Part shown: positions 15,143-27,056 of the stretch, piece after piece | Position numbering within the stretch: position 1 is the first letter of the stretch | Layout: each line of letters starts with the position of its first letter | Origin: DASRAA01 sp963814165 | Lineage (GTDB): Bacteria > Acidobacteriota > Terriglobia > Terriglobales > Acidobacteriaceae | Assembly (NCBI GenBank): GCA_963814165.1 | Contig: CAWFBW010000004.1 | Span: 62,001-126,000, forward strand | Direction of reading: 5' to 3' | DNA: 64,000 bases | Made by a program: the position numbers and the translations under genes | The notes under the pieces: generated by a model | What the model was told of the DNA's origin: nothing | The model's database searches: none | What the model saw: only the letters and a program-made list of their open reading frames with translations

Positions 15143-17836
15143 CTACGCGCCCGCCGGGTCCTGCCCTTCGGTTGCGACCCCAAGCTCTTCGAAAGCCTTT
15201 TGCGCTTTCTGCGCGTCAAACTTGCCTTCGCGCGCCAGCCGCGAAAGCGCTGCCGTCGCAATCGACTCGGCGTTAATCTCGAAGTGCCGCCGCAGATACT
15301 GGCGGTTGTCGCTGCGTCCGAAGCCGTCGGTACCCAACGTGACTAGCCGTTCACGCAGCCATGGGGAAAGCTGATCGGGCACGACCTTCATGTAGTCGGT
15401 CGCGGCGATGATGGGCCCCTGCGCGCCTTCGATCGCGGTGAGGATGTATGGCTTTTTTTCCGCGTCGCCAGGATGCAGCCGGTTCCAGCGCTCCGTCGAG
15501 AGAGCGTCGCGCCGCAGCTCGTTGTAGCTGGTCACGCTCCACACGTCGGCGGCAACTCCGTACTTCTCCGCGAGAATTTCCTGCGCCCGCAGCGCTTCGT
15601 TGAGGATCGGGCCGCTGCCGAACAACTGCACCGTCGCCTCGCCGTTGGCGGCTGCGCGAAACTTGTAAATCCCGCGCAGAATGCCCTCTTCGACGCCTTT
15701 TGGCATCTCCGGCATCGGATAGTCTTCGTTGTACACCGTGATGTAGTAGAAGCGGTCTTCGTTCAACTCGTACATACGGCGCATGCCGTCGTGCACGATG
15801 ATCGCGATCTCGTACACGTATGCCGGATCGTAGGCATGGCAGGTTGGAACGGTGCTCGCCAGCACGAGGCTGTGGCCATCCTGATGCTGAAGGCCTTCGC
15901 CCGGCAGCGTCGTACGGCCCGCGGTGGCGCCGATCAGAAATCCCTTGCCGCGCGCGTCGGCAAACGCCCACACCATGTCGCCGATGCGTTGGAAGCCGAA
16001 CATCGAGTAATAGGTGAAGAACGGAATGGTAACCACGTTGTAGTTCGAGTACGAAGTTCCTGCAGCGGTGAACGACGCCATCGAGCCGGCTTCGGTGATG
16101 CCTTCCTCGAGGATCTGCCCGTCCTTCTCCTCGCGGTAGTAGAGCAGCATGTCCTGATCGTGCGGTTTGTACAGCTGCCCCTGGCTGGCGTAAATGCCAA
16201 CCTGCCGGATGATCGACTCCATACCGAAGGTACGGCCTTCGTCGGGAATGATCGGCACGATGTTCTTTCCGACTTTCGGGTCCTTCAGCAGTTGCCGCAG
16301 CATGCTAACGTAGCCCATCGTCGTCGAGACGGCGCGTCCCTTGGAACCCGCCAGCGATTCCGAGAATTCCTCAATCGGCGGAGCTTCGAAGTGCAACGGC
16401 TTCGGCGCTCGCTTCGGCATATAGCCACCCAACAAACGCCGCCGCTCGCGCATGTACTTCAGCTCTTCGCTGTCCTCCGACGGACGGTAGAGCGAGCCGT
16501 CGCGAGCCGCGGATTCCGGTATTGGGATCTCAAAGCGCGTGCGAAACGCCGACAGCGACTGGTCGGCAAGCTTCTTCTCCGAGTGCGTGGCGTTGCGCGC
16601 CTCGGCCGAACCCAGCCCGTAGCCCTTCACCGTCTGCGCCAGGATGACCGTCGGCCCGCCAGTGTGCTGCATGGCCCGCAGATACGCGTTGTAAACCTTT
16701 TGCGGATCATGCCCGCCGCGCGTCAGGCGATGCAGTTCGTCGTCGCTCATGTGCTCGACCAGCTTGAGCAGCTCCGGATACTTACCGAAAAACTCCTTGC
16801 GGATGTAAGCGCCACCCTTGGCCTTGTAGCTCTGCAGCTCGCCATCGACGGACTCTTCCATGCGCTTCAGCACCAGGCCCGTTTTGTCGGCTTCAAACAG
16901 CGGGTCCCAATCACCGCCCCACATGACCTTGATCACGTTCCAGCCGGAGCCGCGGAAGTTGGCCTCGAGCTCGTTCACGATCTTGCCGTTGCCGCGCACC
17001 GGGCCGTCGAGCCGTTGCAGGTTGCAGTTGACCACGAAGATCAGGTTGTCGAGCTTCTCACGTGAACCGAGAGAAAGCGAGCCCAAGGTCTCGGGCTCAT
17101 CGGTTTCACCATCGCCCACGAACGCCCAAACCTTGCGCGAGGTCTTGGCAATCAGCCCGCGGTGCTCCAGGTAGCGCATAAACCGTGCCTGGTAAATCGC
17201 GTTCAGCGGGCCAATGCCCATCGAGACTGTCGGGAAGCGCCAGAAATCGCGCATCAGCCACGGGTGCGGATACGATGACAACCCCGGCGTATCGCGCAGT
17301 TCGTGGCGGAAGTTCTTGACCTGCTCTTCGCTGATTCGTCCTTCGAGAAATGCGCGCGAGTACACGCCCGGCGAAGCGTGGCCCTGAAAATAAATCAAGT
17401 CACCCGGCTCATCGCCATAACTGGCGCGGAAGAAGTGATTGAACCCGACTTCCAGCAGCGTGGCGAGAGATGAGTAGGTCGAAATGTGGCCGCCGATGCC
17501 AGGGTCCTTCTTGTTCTGGCGGTGCACCATGGCCATGGCGTTCCAGCGAATCAGGCTCTTGATGCGGCGTTCCAGCTTGCGATCGCCTGGGTAAGGTACT
17601 TCTTCCGACGCGGGAATGGTGTTCAGGTAGGGTGTATTGAGTTGGACGGGTACATCAACACCGGTAACGCGGGCGCGCGCTACGAGGGCCCCCAACAGCT
17701 CGGCGCCCTTGTTGGGGCCTTCATCGTCCACTACCTGGTCGAAGGCCTCAAGCCATTCGGCCACTTCCTGTTCATATTCCACTTCCGGCTTTACCGGAAA
17801 CTCAATTACGGGATTGACTGACTTATGCAGAGCCAC
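15143..17836 (-). CDS. aceE: Pyruvate dehydrogenase E1 component, homodimeric type
   Basis: This 897-residue enzyme decarboxylates pyruvate and passes the acetyl group to the lipoyl domain of E2 in the pyruvate dehydrogenase complex. It is the single-chain AceE form, close to the usual 885-900 residues. The thiamine-diphosphate motif runs from GDGETDEPE to NCNLQRLDG (about residues 238-275), and the pyrimidine-domain segment GAMASFTAAG-like stretch and ATDYMK near the end are typical. The start is GTG with GAGG upstream. No aceF or lpd gene is adjacent: upstream is about 460 bp without a gene, and downstream is the repeat element. Confidence 0.97.
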   Translation of the reverse strand: MALHKSVNPVIEFPVKPEVEYEQEVAEWLEAFDQVVDDEGPNKGAELLGALVARARVTGVDVPVQLNTPYLNTIPASEEVPYPGDRKLERRIKSLIRWNAMAMVHRQNKKDPGIGGHISTYSSLATLLEVGFNHFFRASYGDEPGDLIYFQGHASPGVYSRAFLEGRISEEQVKNFRHELRDTPGLSSYPHPWLMRDFWRFPTVSMGIGPLNAIYQARFMRYLEHRGLIAKTSRKVWAFVGDGETDEPETLGSLSLGSREKLDNLIFVVNCNLQRLDGPVRGNGKIVNELEANFRGSGWNVIKVMWGGDWDPLFEADKTGLVLKRMEESVDGELQSYKAKGGAYIRKEFFGKYPELLKLVEHMSDDELHRLTRGGHDPQKVYNAYLRAMQHTGGPTVILAQTVKGYGLGSAEARNATHSEKKLADQSLSAFRTRFEIPIPESAARDGSLYRPSEDSEELKYMRERRRLLGGYMPKRAPKPLHFEAPPIEEFSESLAGSKGRAVSTTMGYVSMLRQLLKDPKVGKNIVPIIPDEGRTFGMESIIRQVGIYASQGQLYKPHDQDMLLYYREEKDGQILEEGITEAGSMASFTAAGTSYSNYNVVTIPFFTYYSMFGFQRIGDMVWAFADARGKGFLIGATAGRTTLPGEGLQHQDGHSLVLASTVPTCHAYDPAYVYEIAIIVHDGMRRMYELNEDRFYYITVYNEDYPMPEMPKGVEEGILRGIYKFRAAANGEATVQLFGSGPILNEALRAQEILAEKYGVAADVWSVTSYNELRRDALSTERWNRLHPGDAEKKPYILTAIEGAQGPIIAATDYMKVVPDQLSPWLRERLVTLGTDGFGRSDNRQYLRRHFEINAESIATAALSRLAREGKFDAQKAQKAFEELGVATEGQDPAGA

Positions 17837-18297
17837 GGTGACCTCGAACTGGTTTCCGACAAACTCATTCGGAGGGATGGAGCGACACTCTCCGAAGTAC
17901 GCCGGGAAAAATCGATTTTTCTAAATGCCGTACTAATTAGTGATGCGTTGGTTGCTGGACAGTTTCTTTTTTCAGCGTACGCCCTGGCGCAGGTCCGCAT
18001 CGGCAGCCCATCCGCGTCTGCGGATCGATCCAGAAGCTTCCAACTCAACCTGTCGAGAGTGAGCGGTCAGGCCAAAGTGAATCGGCGTTGGTTTCCCCAC
18101 GAAACCATCAACGCGCTCAATGGGTGGATCAATTTTAACAGACGCGTGGTTCAGTTCGCGCATCTGGAGGAGCGCAGCTTCCGGAAACTCGATGGGACGA
18201 GAAGGAAGCGGGCAGTGTATTTCCCGCACACTGCTCGGACCGCGAGAACCGCGGACAACCATGGAACATGGTCATCCAGCCACGAGTTGCCCGTCCG
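17837..18297. other. Gene-free leader region upstream of aceE
   Basis: This 460-bp stretch has an open frame on plus (17825-18301), but it overlaps the aceE start, has no ribosome-binding site and resembles nothing. The segment near 17910-17960 is AT-richer and probably holds the aceE promoter; I see no riboswitch fold I can name. Confidence 0.4.
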
Positions 18298-18570
18298 CTA
18301 GAAGGGCCGGTTAATCTGGGCATAGACCCACATGCCGGCTATGACGAGAATCAGCAGTCCTGAAGCCGCTCCAAGAATGCGGACCACCGGCGTGATATTG
18401 TTCATCCGCTTCAGCAACGCCTCTTGTTCCGCACGCAAGTTGGCCGTTGACTCGTCGATGAACAGCTGATCGTCTTCATGCATGCTGAGAGTGCTGCGAT
18501 AGATCAGGACTATGACTAGTGCCGTCGTTATGACAGCCCAAATCACGCCTAACATCATCATCGGGGACAT
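18298..18570 (-). CDS. Small membrane protein, unknown function
   Basis: This 90-residue protein has two transmembrane helices, one at residues 5-24 (MLGVIWAVITTALVIVLIYR) and one near 65-85 (ILGAASGLLILVIAGMWVYA). A charged, probably coiled segment (DESTANLRAEQEALLKRM) separates them. A good GAGGTGG site precedes the ATG. I do not recognise a family. Topology suggests both termini on the same side with the charged loop exposed. Confidence 0.65.
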   Translation of the reverse strand: MSPMMMLGVIWAVITTALVIVLIYRSTLSMHEDDQLFIDESTANLRAEQEALLKRMNNITPVVRILGAASGLLILVIAGMWVYAQINRPF

Positions 18571-18857
18571 ACGCCACCTCGGTTCGCGTTGAACCGGCCC
18601 CTCGTTTCTGGATGGGTCTGTCTAAACCGCCCACCAGTTCCCGGGGGCCCTCACGCCCAATATTATATGCCCCTTGTCCAGCGCACTTGGCAAGTAATTT
18701 CATTGCGGGGGTTGGGTACCCTTCCGGATGCCACCTGCGTGGCGTCTACCCACTCTGGTTGCGTCCTTGCATTTGCTGCGGGCATCTAAACATTGCGCCG
18801 CTCGTTTCGGCATCTGTTCGCGCGGCGTTCATGGGCCCCTCAAATCGCGGGGTTTGT
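18571..18857. other. Intergenic region before erpA-like gene
   Basis: About 290 bp between divergent genes. The frame upstream of the Fe-S carrier is open, but it has no signature and contains no good start, so I read it as leader and promoter DNA. Confidence 0.4.
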
Positions 18858-18863
18858 TATAAT
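18858..18863 (+). promoter_or_regulatory. Putative -10 element of Fe-S carrier gene
   Basis: A perfect TATAAT lies 28 bp before the ATG at 18891. No good -35 is seen at 17 bp upstream, so an activator or an extended context may be needed. Confidence 0.4.
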
Positions 18864-18890
18864 CTTTTCAGGCTTTTCAGGAGACGAGAG

Positions 18891-19268
18891 ATGGCAACCA
18901 CAACCACTGCACCGGCGACGACCACCCCTGGCGTTGAGACCAAGCCCATCAACTTTACCCCCACTGCCATCGCCAAGGTCAAGGAAGTGATGGCGCAGCA
19001 GGACCCGATTCCGGCTGGGCTCCGTGTTGGCGTAGTCGGCGGAGGCTGCTCCGGGTTTCAGTACTCCATGTCGTTTGAGAACGGCGCCGGCATGATGGAC
19101 AAGACCTTCAGCTTCGACGACCTCAAGGTCTTCGTGGACGCCACATCGCTCATGTACCTCAAGGGCGTCACCGTGGACTACGTCGAGACCCTGGAAGGCG
19201 CTGGCTTTAAGTTCGAGAACCCGAACGTCAAGAGCACCTGCGGCTGCGGTTCTTCATTCAACGTATAG
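18891..19268 (+). CDS. erpA: A-type Fe-S cluster carrier (ErpA/IscA/HesB family)
   Basis: This 125-residue protein carries the three invariant cysteines of A-type carriers: C53 in GGGCSGFQY and C117/C119 in STCGCGSSF. These hold a 2Fe-2S or 4Fe-4S cluster for transfer to apo-enzymes in the cytoplasm. A Thr/Pro-rich 15-residue N-terminal extension precedes the domain. The ATG at 18891 is chosen because CAGGAGACGAGAG lies upstream, although the frame is open further back. ErpA and IscA cannot be told apart reliably here; it stands alone, not in an isc operon, which favours ErpA. Confidence 0.85.
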   Translation: MATTTTAPATTTPGVETKPINFTPTAIAKVKEVMAQQDPIPAGLRVGVVGGGCSGFQYSMSFENGAGMMDKTFSFDDLKVFVDATSLMYLKGVTVDYVETLEGAGFKFENPNVKSTCGCGSSFNV

Positions 19269-19292
19269 CGCTCCGGTTGACTCAAACTTTCC

Positions 19293-19320
19293 AAGCCCTG
19301 TCTTCGCGCAGGGCTTTTAC
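19293..19320 (+). terminator. Rho-independent terminator after erpA-like gene
   Basis: AAGCCCTG (19293-19300) and CAGGGCTT (19309-19316) form a perfect 8-bp stem with an 8-base loop and a following TTTT run, 25 bp after the stop codon. Confidence 0.8.
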
Positions 19321-19461
19321 TTTGTTCGCGCAACGAAGCGACCGGCTTGGGGTTCGACAACTCTGTGGGACTCGCCTTCTGTACCCCAACGAGTGCTTGC
19401 TTATACAATATAAGGTTCGCCCTAAGGTTTCGTCAGTGGAATTACCCGGCAGGAAGGCTGG

Positions 19462-20740
19462 ATGAAGTTTTTGCGTAAACTCGCGATCATCGTACCCGTT
19501 TTCGTGTTTCTCTCGATCGAGCTTGGTTGCGGCGGGCAGTATCGTCCGGTCGCCAACCCAATCCTCTCGCACGGCGGACAGCCGCAAGCACAGCACGAAG
19601 CTGCCGTGGTCAGTTACAACCCATTGGGCAGTGGTACCGTCACGACAATAGACGTCTCCGGCGACACCAACCTGCAGGTTCTGAGCATGGGCACTGGGTC
19701 GGTTTACGAGGCCTTTCAGGGCGTGGTGCAGGGCGCCATATTTGTTGCCAATCGCGATGGAGACTCGGTCAGCGAGTACAGCCTTCTGGGTACGACCGTT
19801 GTCACCAACGTCTCCCTGTTCCCGGGCTCTCAACCGGTGGCGCTCGCTTCCACAGTTTCGACAGCGATGTATGTCGCCAATTCCGGCACAAACTCGGTCT
19901 GTCCCCATACCGGCTCGTTGAGCGTGATCAGCACGGCTTCCCTCGTCGCTACCAGCACGGTATGTGTTGGGGTGAACCCCGGTCCCATCGTGCAGCTGCC
20001 CGCCACCAGCACCGTCTCCGACAACAAGGTGTATGTTGCGAACAAGGGCGATAACACAATTTCCGTGTACGATCCCACGACAGGCAGCATCTCCTCGACC
20101 ATCACCCAGGCCAACGGCCTGGACCTGAATCCGGTCGCCATGGTGGCCAGCGCCGATGGCGCTTATGTTTTCGTTGTGACGCAGGGCAACGGAAGCACTC
20201 CCGGCATCCTGGACATTATCAACACCGCGAACGACACGGTCGGCGGCTCGGTCCCGCTCGGAGTTGGCCCTACCTCGATCTCGTTGGACACTTACCTCAA
20301 TCGCCTGTACGTCGCCAACACCGGCAGCAACTCCGTCACAGTGCTCGATGCCACCAGTGTGACGCTGGGCGTGACCCCGCCCATCAAGACCCTGGCGACA
20401 GCTCTGGTGGGTTCGGCTCCTGTTTCCGTGGCGGCCCTGCCCAACGGGCTCAACTTCTACGTTGCGAACTCCGGTTCCAACGATGTCAGCGTGGTGAGCT
20501 CCAGCAGCTTCGGCGTCGTCGGCACGGTTCCGGTCGGGCAGAATCCCGTCTGGGTCGCAAGCGAGCCGTCGTCCACCAAGATCTACGCTGCGAACTGCCG
20601 GAAGCGGAACGATCAGCATCATCCAGACGTCGAACAACGCCGTCGTGGTCAGCATGCCTGCGCCGCAGCAGGATCCGAACTGCGATCCCGCGGTCACCAC
20701 TTGCCCGCTGCAACGCCCGCAGATGATTATGACGCAGTAA
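19462..20740 (+). CDS. Beta-propeller (YncE/NHL-type) lipoprotein, frame-interrupted near its end
   Basis: The signal peptide ends in a lipobox-like IELGCGG, so the product should be lipid-anchored. The body holds repeated blades with the core YVAN-T/S-G-S-N (near 20040, 20310, 20460), typical of YncE-like surface propellers. After KIYAAN the frame becomes nonsense; removing one base near 20596 restores a blade ending TISIIQTSNNAVVV. A Cys-containing tail follows (DPNCDPAVTTCPLQRP) and stops with TAA at 20738-20740, just before a terminator. The restored protein is 425 residues. Function is unknown beyond likely ligand or protein binding. Confidence 0.75.
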
Positions 20741-20756
20741 CGCACACAGAAATGAT

Positions 20757-20790
20757 CAGGCCGGATGCTCGATCGCATCCGGCCTGTTTC
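20757..20790. terminator. Bidirectional terminator between propeller gene and uvrB
   Basis: CAGGCCGGATGC (20757-20768) pairs perfectly with GCATCCGGCCTG (20775-20786) around a 6-base loop, followed by TTT. It lies between two convergent genes and also supports the restored stop at 20740. Confidence 0.85.
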
Positions 20791-20812
20791 ATTGCGGCGT
20801 TCAAGGCTCAAC

Positions 20813-22808
<1,996 letters not shown>

Positions 22809-22892
22809 GGATGGCTCGACCCACTCAGTTTCGCGAACAAAGTTGTTCGCAAGCCTCACAGAACGCAATTTCGGCGAGTGGGCATCTCACGA

Positions 22893-23798
22893 TTATACGG
22901 CGGAAACGGCCGAAGCTTCATCGCCCCGCGCCCGCTCCCTCGCTTGGATCATCGCTACCAGACTAGCCGTCGTGGGCGTCGGGATGCCATGCCGCACGCC
23001 ACCCCGCAACACCGGCCCGGCGATGCCGTCGAGTTCGAGCTTTCTTCCGGCGTCGAGGTCTTTCGCCATCGAAGCGCGCATGGTGGCGGGCATGCCGGAA
23101 AAGGCGCGGCACCCTTGTCAGCATCGACTTCCGCGCCCTCTCTCGTGGCGACTGCGCAGGCCTCGCGAACGGCGGAGTCCAATCTTAGCCTTCCACTCGG
23201 GATCGGCCAGAATCTCCCCGTTATTCAATCCTGACGCCGAGGTCACCAGCGCGAACGGCTCGAGGAAGCAGAGCTTGGTCCACAGCAACGTCGGCTCGCT
23301 GGCGATGAACCTGACCGTCCAGCCCAAGCCACGCAGCCGCTCGACGCAGTCTTTCAGCACCGGCTCTCCGCTAGCCGCAAGGTTCAGCCGCACCGGCGAC
23401 CGGTGAATGAAACGGCCCGGCGCGCTGCGTTCCGCCTCGACCGCTATGGTCCCAGGTACCACGCGATCATGTCCGAAGCGCGCGCGTAACACGCCGACGT
23501 GGTCCACTCCGTTAAGCAGCGGCACGACAATGCCAGGCACGGCTTCAACCGACGCCAGCGCCTCTTCCAGTTGATAGGTCTTGGTGGCGATCCAAAGTAC
23601 ATCGACGGGCTCAATCACGCGGGCGGCGACTTTCGCAGGCGCAGTCATGGTGCCTGCAGGATGTTCGAGCGATAACGTCAGCGGATGCTCCGCCAGTCTT
23701 TCAGCCCGCACGATGACGGTGACATCTTCACCGACCGCGCTGAGCCCCACCGCCATCACCCCGCCGATGGCGCCCGCTCCCAGAATTGCGTGTTTCAT
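22893..23798 (-). CDS. Ketopantoate reductase family protein (PanE/ApbA-like), frame-interrupted
   Basis: The N-terminus has the NADPH-binding turn ILGAGAIGGVMA and the WIATKTYQLEEAL segment. The C-terminal domain has LLNGVDH and LLWTKLCFL, then SMAKDLDAGRKLELDGIAGPVLR in another frame. This is the 2-dehydropantoate 2-reductase family of CoA biosynthesis, although paralogues act on other 2-keto acids. The frame shifts near 23187 (one extra base after the K in EWKAK) and again near 23117 (one missing or two extra bases). The combined length of about 300 residues is normal. The ATG at 23798 follows CGGAG. Confidence 0.8.
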
Positions 23799-24108
23799 GG
23801 AATTCGGCTCCGACCTGCAATCGATGCAGTCCCGCGAACCTTTCGATTATCCGCCAGAGGTCGGAGAACGTCTGCGACGCCTGACGACGACCTCTGGAAT
23901 GGCTCTACCGGTCTGGTAATACTGCCGCCGCCGGCCAAGCGATGGGGCCACTTGGACAAATAAGTTCCGCTTTGGTGCAATTTCTTGCAGCAATCTCGCG
24001 CCCCCTCGGGCGCAACTCCTTGAAACCATTGTGCCGAAGATGGCATTCCGATTGCTCCTGAGAACTAGCAGTAAAGTCTATCGAATTCTGTGGGGGAATA
24101 AGAAAAGT

Positions 24109-24942
24109 ATGCGACGACTCTCGATTTTGTGCGTATTCCTGCTCTTGCTGACCTGCTTCAGCTTCGCTGACACGCTAACAACCGTGCATTCGTTCTCGGG
24201 AACCGTGGGTGCGGTGGTGGTGGGTTACGCTCAGCCCGGCGGCAGTAGTTCCTCTGGCACGTTCACCGTATCCGGCATTCCGTCGGGTGCCACGATCCTG
24301 TATGCCGGCTACTACGCCGACAATTATTTCAACACACCTTCTCCAACCGCGACATTCGCCAGCAACTCGCTTGGCGGACCGACAGCGTCCTACATCTCGG
24401 ACCCTAACTACCAAGCTTACGCCTGGAACGTAACTTCGTTCGTCACCGGAAACGGTTCGTATTCCGTATCTTCCGGTTCCTATAGCCAGCAGTATGGCAA
24501 CTCACTCGTCGTTGTCTACTCGTGGAGCGGCCTGCCGAACGGGGTCGTCCTGATCAACGAAGGCGCACAGGACAATGTCGGTGGCAGCATCTCGACCAGC
24601 ACCATGTTCAACCTTGCTAGCGGCGGTACCGGGACCCTTTGGGTCGCCACCGGTGCCGACGATAGCAGCAGCACCGGCGAGCAGGTGCTGTTCAACGGGA
24701 GTGTGGTTGGCGGCCCAATCGATGCCAACCTGGGCAGCTACGCCAGCCTCCTGCAAATGAGCGTCTCGACACAGGCCGGCGCCAACACCACGATGCTCAC
24801 CACGACTGGCGACTGGTATGGCTGGGATCTGGCTGTGCTGACTTCGACCGGCAACTCCGCAGTGCCTGAACCGGCATCACTCATGCTGACAGCTAGCGGA
24901 TTTGGCCTGCTGTTTACCCGGCTGCGTAAGCGAATCCGTTAA
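24109..24942 (+). CDS. PEP-CTERM sorting domain protein
   Basis: This 277-residue secreted protein has a signal peptide (RRLSILCVFLLLLTCFSFA) and a C-terminal PEP-CTERM anchor: VPEPASLMLTASGFGLLF followed by RLRKRIR. The Ser/Gly/Thr-rich body has a beta-sandwich look (IPSGATILYAGYYADN near residue 60). I recognise no enzyme motif. The frame is open upstream of the chosen ATG, but only this start places the signal peptide at the N-terminus; the ribosome-binding site is weak. A strong terminator follows. Confidence 0.8.
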   Translation: MRRLSILCVFLLLLTCFSFADTLTTVHSFSGTVGAVVVGYAQPGGSSSSGTFTVSGIPSGATILYAGYYADNYFNTPSPTATFASNSLGGPTASYISDPNYQAYAWNVTSFVTGNGSYSVSSGSYSQQYGNSLVVVYSWSGLPNGVVLINEGAQDNVGGSISTSTMFNLASGGTGTLWVATGADDSSSTGEQVLFNGSVVGGPIDANLGSYASLLQMSVSTQAGANTTMLTTTGDWYGWDLAVLTSTGNSAVPEPASLMLTASGFGLLFTRLRKRIR

Positions 24943-24968
24943 CCGCACGAAACACCGTGCCAAGCTCG

Positions 24969-25000
24969 AAGAGCGGCGTTCGCGCCGCTCTTTCTTTTTC
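24969..25000 (+). terminator. Rho-independent terminator after PEP-CTERM gene
   Basis: AAGAGCGGCG (24969-24978) and CGCCGCTCTT (24983-24992) form a perfect 10-bp stem with a TTCG tetraloop and a T-rich tail, 26 bp after the stop. Confidence 0.92.
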
Positions 25001-25179
25001 CGGGCGCGCCCGCCTGGCTGGCGCCATTGTCCTGTGTCGTCGAGTGCAAAACCCGACGCACTCGGGTCTATAGTCGTTACCTTTTCTATTTCTGACGATC
25101 TGGCTTCGGCTGCATTGCCTTTGCCATTTGCTCCATTCTTCCAGTAGGCTGGATTCCCGCGCCCGGAGGTTCCGAACGG

Positions 25180-26940
25180 ATGAGATTCCTGATCGTCCTC
25201 GCCATGGCTTTCTCGTTTGCATTAACCCTTTCCGCCCAACCTGACAAAGCCCTCGATGCCCGCCGTGCGCAGCTTCGCGACGCCATCCAGGCGGAGTGGG
25301 AGTACACGCTGCGCACGTCGCCCGAGTTTGCGACCTACGTCGGCGACCCGCGCTACAACGATCGCCTGGGCGACTATTCGCCGCGGGCGGTCGCGAAGGA
25401 AACCGAGCACGCCAGGCAGCAGCTAAAGCTGTTTGAGGCCATCGACAACACTGGCTTCCCCGAGGACGAGGCGCTCAACCAGCAGCTCATGGTGCGCAGC
25501 CTGCGCGACAGTATCGAGGGTGCAAAGTTCAACGACTGGCAGATGCCGGTGAGCCAGTTCGGTGGACCGCACCTCGGCTTCGCGTCCATGCCGTCACAGA
25601 TGCCCTTTACCACGGTGAAGGACTACGAGAACTACATTGCGCGCCTCCACCAGATTCCGCGGGCGATGGCGCAGGTCACGGCCAACATGAAGCTCGGCAT
25701 GGCCAACCGGCTGATGCCGCCGAAGTTCCTGCTGGAAAAAGTGGCGGTGCAGGCGCAAAGCGTCGCCGACGCAACCGAAGACAAAAGTCCGTTTACCCAG
25801 CCGGTGCAGAAGTTTCCTTCCGGCATTTCCGCTGCCGACCAGAAACGCCTGCGCGATGAAGTCATCAAGGCCGTGAAGACGGAAATCAATCCCGCCTACG
25901 CGAAGTTCGCCGCTTTCGTGAAGAACGACTACGCTCCCAAGGGTCGCACCGAGATGGGCGTGTGGTCGCTGCCCGATGGCGATGCCCGCTACCGGTTCGA
26001 CGTGAAGAGCCTGACCACCACCGATCTCACGCCCGAGCAGATCCACGAAATGGGCGTGAAGCAGGTGGCCGAACTCGACGCGCAGATGCTGGCCATCGCC
26101 AAGCAGCAGGGCTTTGCCGACTTAAAGAGCTTCAATGCGCACATTCGCCAGGACCCGAAGCTGCACGGAACATCGGGTAAGCAAATCCTCGATCTCTACC
26201 AGCATTACACCGATCAGATGTACACCAAGCTGCCGGAACTGTTCGGGCGCCTGCCGCAGAACAAGCTCGATGTGGTGCCGATGGAGGCATTTCGCGCGCC
26301 CGACTCCGTTCCCGCCGACTACTCTCCTGGAACCGCCGACGGCTCGCGCCCCGGCCGCATCAACGTGAACGAATACGATCCTGAGCACCGTCTGCTTCTG
26401 AATGCCGAGGCCATCGCCTATCACGAAGGCGTGCCCGGGCATCACCTGGAGTTTTCCATCTCGTCGCACCTTACCGGCATTCCGCCGTTCCGCAAGTACA
26501 ACTACATTCCTGCTTACTCCGAGGGCTGGGCGCTGTACTCCGAGCGGCTTGGCAAAGACGTGGGCTTCTACCAGGACCCCTACAGCGAGTACGGGCGTTT
26601 GGGCAACGAGATGTGGCGCTCCATCCGGCTTGTCGTCGACACCGGCGTGCACTACAAACACTGGACGCGCGACCAGATGGTGCAGTACTTCCGCGACCAC
26701 ACCGCGATGGATGAACCCAACATTCAGACGGAAGTGGACCGCTACATCGCGTGGCCCGGGCAGGCTTTGAGCTACAAGTTGGGGCAGATGGAGATTCTTG
26801 CCCTGCGCGAGCAGGCGAAGAAAGAGCTGGGCGCTAAGTACGACATAAAGGCGTTCCACGATGAGCTGCTGAGCGCCGGGCCGCTGCCGCTGGATGTGCT
26901 GCACACGCGCGTGACCAACTGGATTGCGAAGCAGAAGTAA
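25180..26940 (+). CDS. DUF885 family secreted protein, predicted metallopeptidase
   Basis: This 586-residue protein has a signal peptide (FLIVLAMAFSFALTLSAQ) and the DUF885 hallmark YHEGVPGHHLE near residue 418, an HExxxGHH arrangement suggestive of zinc binding. Other conserved family pieces are visible: PSQMPFTTVKDYENY, NEYDPEHRLLLNAEAIAYHEG, YSEGWALYSE and a WPGQALSYKLGQ near the end. Family members are viewed as extracellular or periplasmic peptidases of the M3/gluzincin type. The ATG at 25180 follows GGAGG. Confidence 0.9.
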   Translation: MRFLIVLAMAFSFALTLSAQPDKALDARRAQLRDAIQAEWEYTLRTSPEFATYVGDPRYNDRLGDYSPRAVAKETEHARQQLKLFEAIDNTGFPEDEALNQQLMVRSLRDSIEGAKFNDWQMPVSQFGGPHLGFASMPSQMPFTTVKDYENYIARLHQIPRAMAQVTANMKLGMANRLMPPKFLLEKVAVQAQSVADATEDKSPFTQPVQKFPSGISAADQKRLRDEVIKAVKTEINPAYAKFAAFVKNDYAPKGRTEMGVWSLPDGDARYRFDVKSLTTTDLTPEQIHEMGVKQVAELDAQMLAIAKQQGFADLKSFNAHIRQDPKLHGTSGKQILDLYQHYTDQMYTKLPELFGRLPQNKLDVVPMEAFRAPDSVPADYSPGTADGSRPGRINVNEYDPEHRLLLNAEAIAYHEGVPGHHLEFSISSHLTGIPPFRKYNYIPAYSEGWALYSERLGKDVGFYQDPYSEYGRLGNEMWRSIRLVVDTGVHYKHWTRDQMVQYFRDHTAMDEPNIQTEVDRYIAWPGQALSYKLGQMEILALREQAKKELGAKYDIKAFHDELLSAGPLPLDVLHTRVTNWIAKQK

Positions 26941-27056
26941 ACTCCGGCGCTGCGGTTCCACGGAATCGGTGTAGAATCAGGCACTCCCTAAACGTGCATC
27001 CGGAAAGGCGCCGATGAGTCGAGCACAATCCTTCAGACCTTCGCCCGGTCGCCAGC

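Noticed and set aside
15473..17065. Long 530-codon frame opposite aceE
   Set aside because: Antisense shadow of a certain gene in GC-rich DNA; the translation has no family pattern.
17825..18301. 158-codon plus-strand frame upstream of aceE
   Set aside because: Overlaps the aceE start, lacks a ribosome-binding site and has no recognisable sequence.
19282..20811. 509-codon frame opposite the propeller lipoprotein
   Set aside because: Antisense shadow; the sense strand has a signal peptide, blade repeats and a terminator.
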